NCBI GenBank assembly: GCA_938001995.1 | Contig: CALLAV010000325.1 | Span: 1 to 8,018, forward strand | DNA length: 8,018 nt | Direction: 5' to 3' | From: an uncultured Amylibacter sp. | GTDB lineage: Bacteria > Pseudomonadota > Alphaproteobacteria > Rhodobacterales > Rhodobacteraceae | Shown here: positions 7,414 to 8,018 of the stretch, one piece after another | How positions within the stretch are numbered: the stretch's first letter is position 1 | Layout of the letters: each line of letters opens with the position of its first letter | The notes under the pieces: model-generated | What the model was told of the DNA's origin: nothing | Seen by the model: only the letters and a program-made list of their open reading frames with translations | Databases searched by the model: none | Position numbers and translations under genes: made by a program

Positions 7414-7503
7414 GGACAGGTGGCCGAGTGGTCGAAGGCGCACGCCTGGAAAGTGTGTAGGCGGGTGACCGTCTCCAGGGTTCGAATCCCTGTCTGTCCG
7501 CCA
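7414..7503 (+). tRNA. tRNA-Ser (anticodon GGA)
   Basis: This is a complete 90-base class II tRNA. The acceptor stem pairs GGACAGG (7414-7420) with TCTGTCC (7493-7499), one G-U pair at its base. Discriminator G7500 and an encoded CCA (7501-7503) follow. The D-arm region reads GGCCGAGTGGTCGAAGGC. The anticodon stem is CACGC/GTGTG with loop CTGGAAA, giving anticodon GGA at 7448-7450, which reads UCC and UCU serine codons. The long variable arm AGGCGG - GTGA - CCGTCT is diagnostic of serine (or leucine) tRNAs. The T-arm is CAGGG - TTCGAAT - CCCTG. The G discriminator and close match to bacterial tRNA-Ser(GGA) settle the identity. Confidence 0.97.
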
Positions 7504-7780
7504 CCTTCTAAGCATTTGTTGTAAAATTGCTTTACCCCCCCAAATCACTCCGATCTTTCAGCGTGTTAGCGGCCCTGTCCTGCCTGTCAGATTTGACCCA
7601 TTTGATCCGGTGTAGCTTTCACAGTGCGGACATTCACTCCGACGCAGCCTTTTCAAGAAGACGGGTTATCGGATTACCAAGAAGAATAAGTGTTAGTGTC
7701 TAGATGGAATTGGGGCAAACCACGTAGGGAAGAAATACCTTCGTTTATCTGCATTTAAACTGAACGAGTGTTCTACAAAG
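7504..7780. other. Gene-free interval after tRNA-Ser
   Basis: No convincing coding frame, RNA or repeat is seen in these 277 bases. A short dyad GTAAA - ATTGC - TTTAC lies at 7521-7535, 18 bases after the tRNA, and could help end its transcript, but the T-run is missing. No second copy of the tRNA 3' end, which would mark an integration site, occurs in the window. The stretch ends tail-first against the minus-strand regulator. Confidence 0.5.
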
Positions 7781-8018
7781 CTACATCGCGGCCAACGTAT
7801 GCGCGAGGCCCTCGAAGATATGCCGTTCTAAGATGCGCGTTGCGGTGTCAGGATCACGGGCCAGTGCCGCATCGAGAATGTCTTTGTGTTCTTTCGCCGC
7901 AACTTCACCACGAAAGGTAAGGACAAGCATCTGATACCGCAGGTATTTGTCATAAATGGTTGCGTGCAACGACAGCAAGTTTTGCGAATTGCAGGCCCTG
8001 ATCAACGCTTGATGGAAT
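7781..8018 (-). CDS. GntR-family regulator, C-terminal end of FCD domain (5' end outside window)
   Basis: The minus-strand frame is open to the window edge, leaving 78 residues before the TAG at 7783-7781. The visible start FHQALIRACNSQNLLSLH matches the FHxALxxAsxNxxL segment common to FCD ligand-binding domains. AKEHKDILDAALARDPDTATRILERHI then matches the last two helices, with the two His residues (in EH and ERH) that usually complete the metal/ligand site. FCD-type GntR regulators bind carboxylate metabolites and control nearby catabolic genes. The DNA-binding domain and target lie outside, so the ligand cannot be named. An in-frame TTG at 8005 is an internal Leu codon, not a start. The gene faces away from the bet operon and is unlikely to regulate it. 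Confidence 0.8.
   Translation of the reverse strand, partial: FHQALIRACNSQNLLSLHATIYDKYLRYQMLVLTFRGEVAAKEHKDILDAALARDPDTATRILERHIFEGLAHTLAAM

Noticed and set aside
7310..7548. Two overlapping minus-strand open frames across the tRNA (products beginning [10 protein letters not shown] and containing [11 protein letters not shown])
   Set aside because: They are antisense to tRNA-Ser. This peptide pattern is a well-known false gene call over tRNA genes.
7600..7710. Possible remnant coding sequence in the gap after the tRNA
   Set aside because: Short open stretches in several frames are interrupted by stops, and no recognisable protein segment emerged.
1..8018. CRISPR array, insertion sequence, phage genes or a defence island
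   Set aside because: No regularly spaced repeats, transposase or integrase frame, or terminal inverted repeats were seen by eye. The window reads as ordinary metabolic chromosome.

Overview
The window looks like a chromosomal segment of an alphaproteobacterium, most likely a marine Rhodobacteraceae (Roseobacter-type) bacterium. The grounds are moderate GC, alphaproteobacterial protein flavour, and a bet (glycine betaine synthesis) cluster that carries choline sulfatase. This placement is inferred from gene content and style, not from a search.

Layout. The left edge (3-488, +) is the C-terminal part of a protein with the H-x6-D ... H-x-H signature of LAS-type zinc metallopeptidases. A hairpin directly after its stop separates it from a convergent 32-codon gene (514-612, -) for a predicted single-span membrane peptide. 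A roughly 200-bp divergent intergenic region follows. It holds a near-perfect dyad resembling the BetI operator, overlapping a possible -10 element. Next comes a tight four-gene + strand unit with 1-nt overlaps or a 3-nt gap: betI (TetR repressor, 815-1402), betC (choline sulfatase, 1402-2910), a glutathione S-transferase-like gene (2914-3567) and betA (choline dehydrogenase, 3567-5228). After a 95-bp AT-rich gap lies a 667-aa membrane protein (5324-7327). It appears to be an alpha/beta hydrolase whose N-terminal oxyanion strand and C-terminal nucleophile region are separated by a multi-span membrane domain. A complete tRNA-Ser(GGA) gene with encoded CCA follows at 7414-7503, then about 277 bp with no recognisable gene. 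The right edge (7781-8018, -) is the C-terminal end of a GntR-family FCD-domain regulator.

How the genes work together. BetC hydrolyses choline-O-sulfate to choline and sulfate. BetA oxidises choline to betaine aldehyde and possibly on to glycine betaine, and BetI senses choline and represses the operon through the dyad. The usual betaine-aldehyde dehydrogenase gene betB is absent, and a GST-like gene sits between betC and betA. No choline or choline-sulfate transporter is visible either. The points most worth a second look are the betB-less, GST-containing operon, the split hydrolase/membrane architecture, the small membrane peptide sharing the BetI control region, and a second dyad just upstream of the operator.
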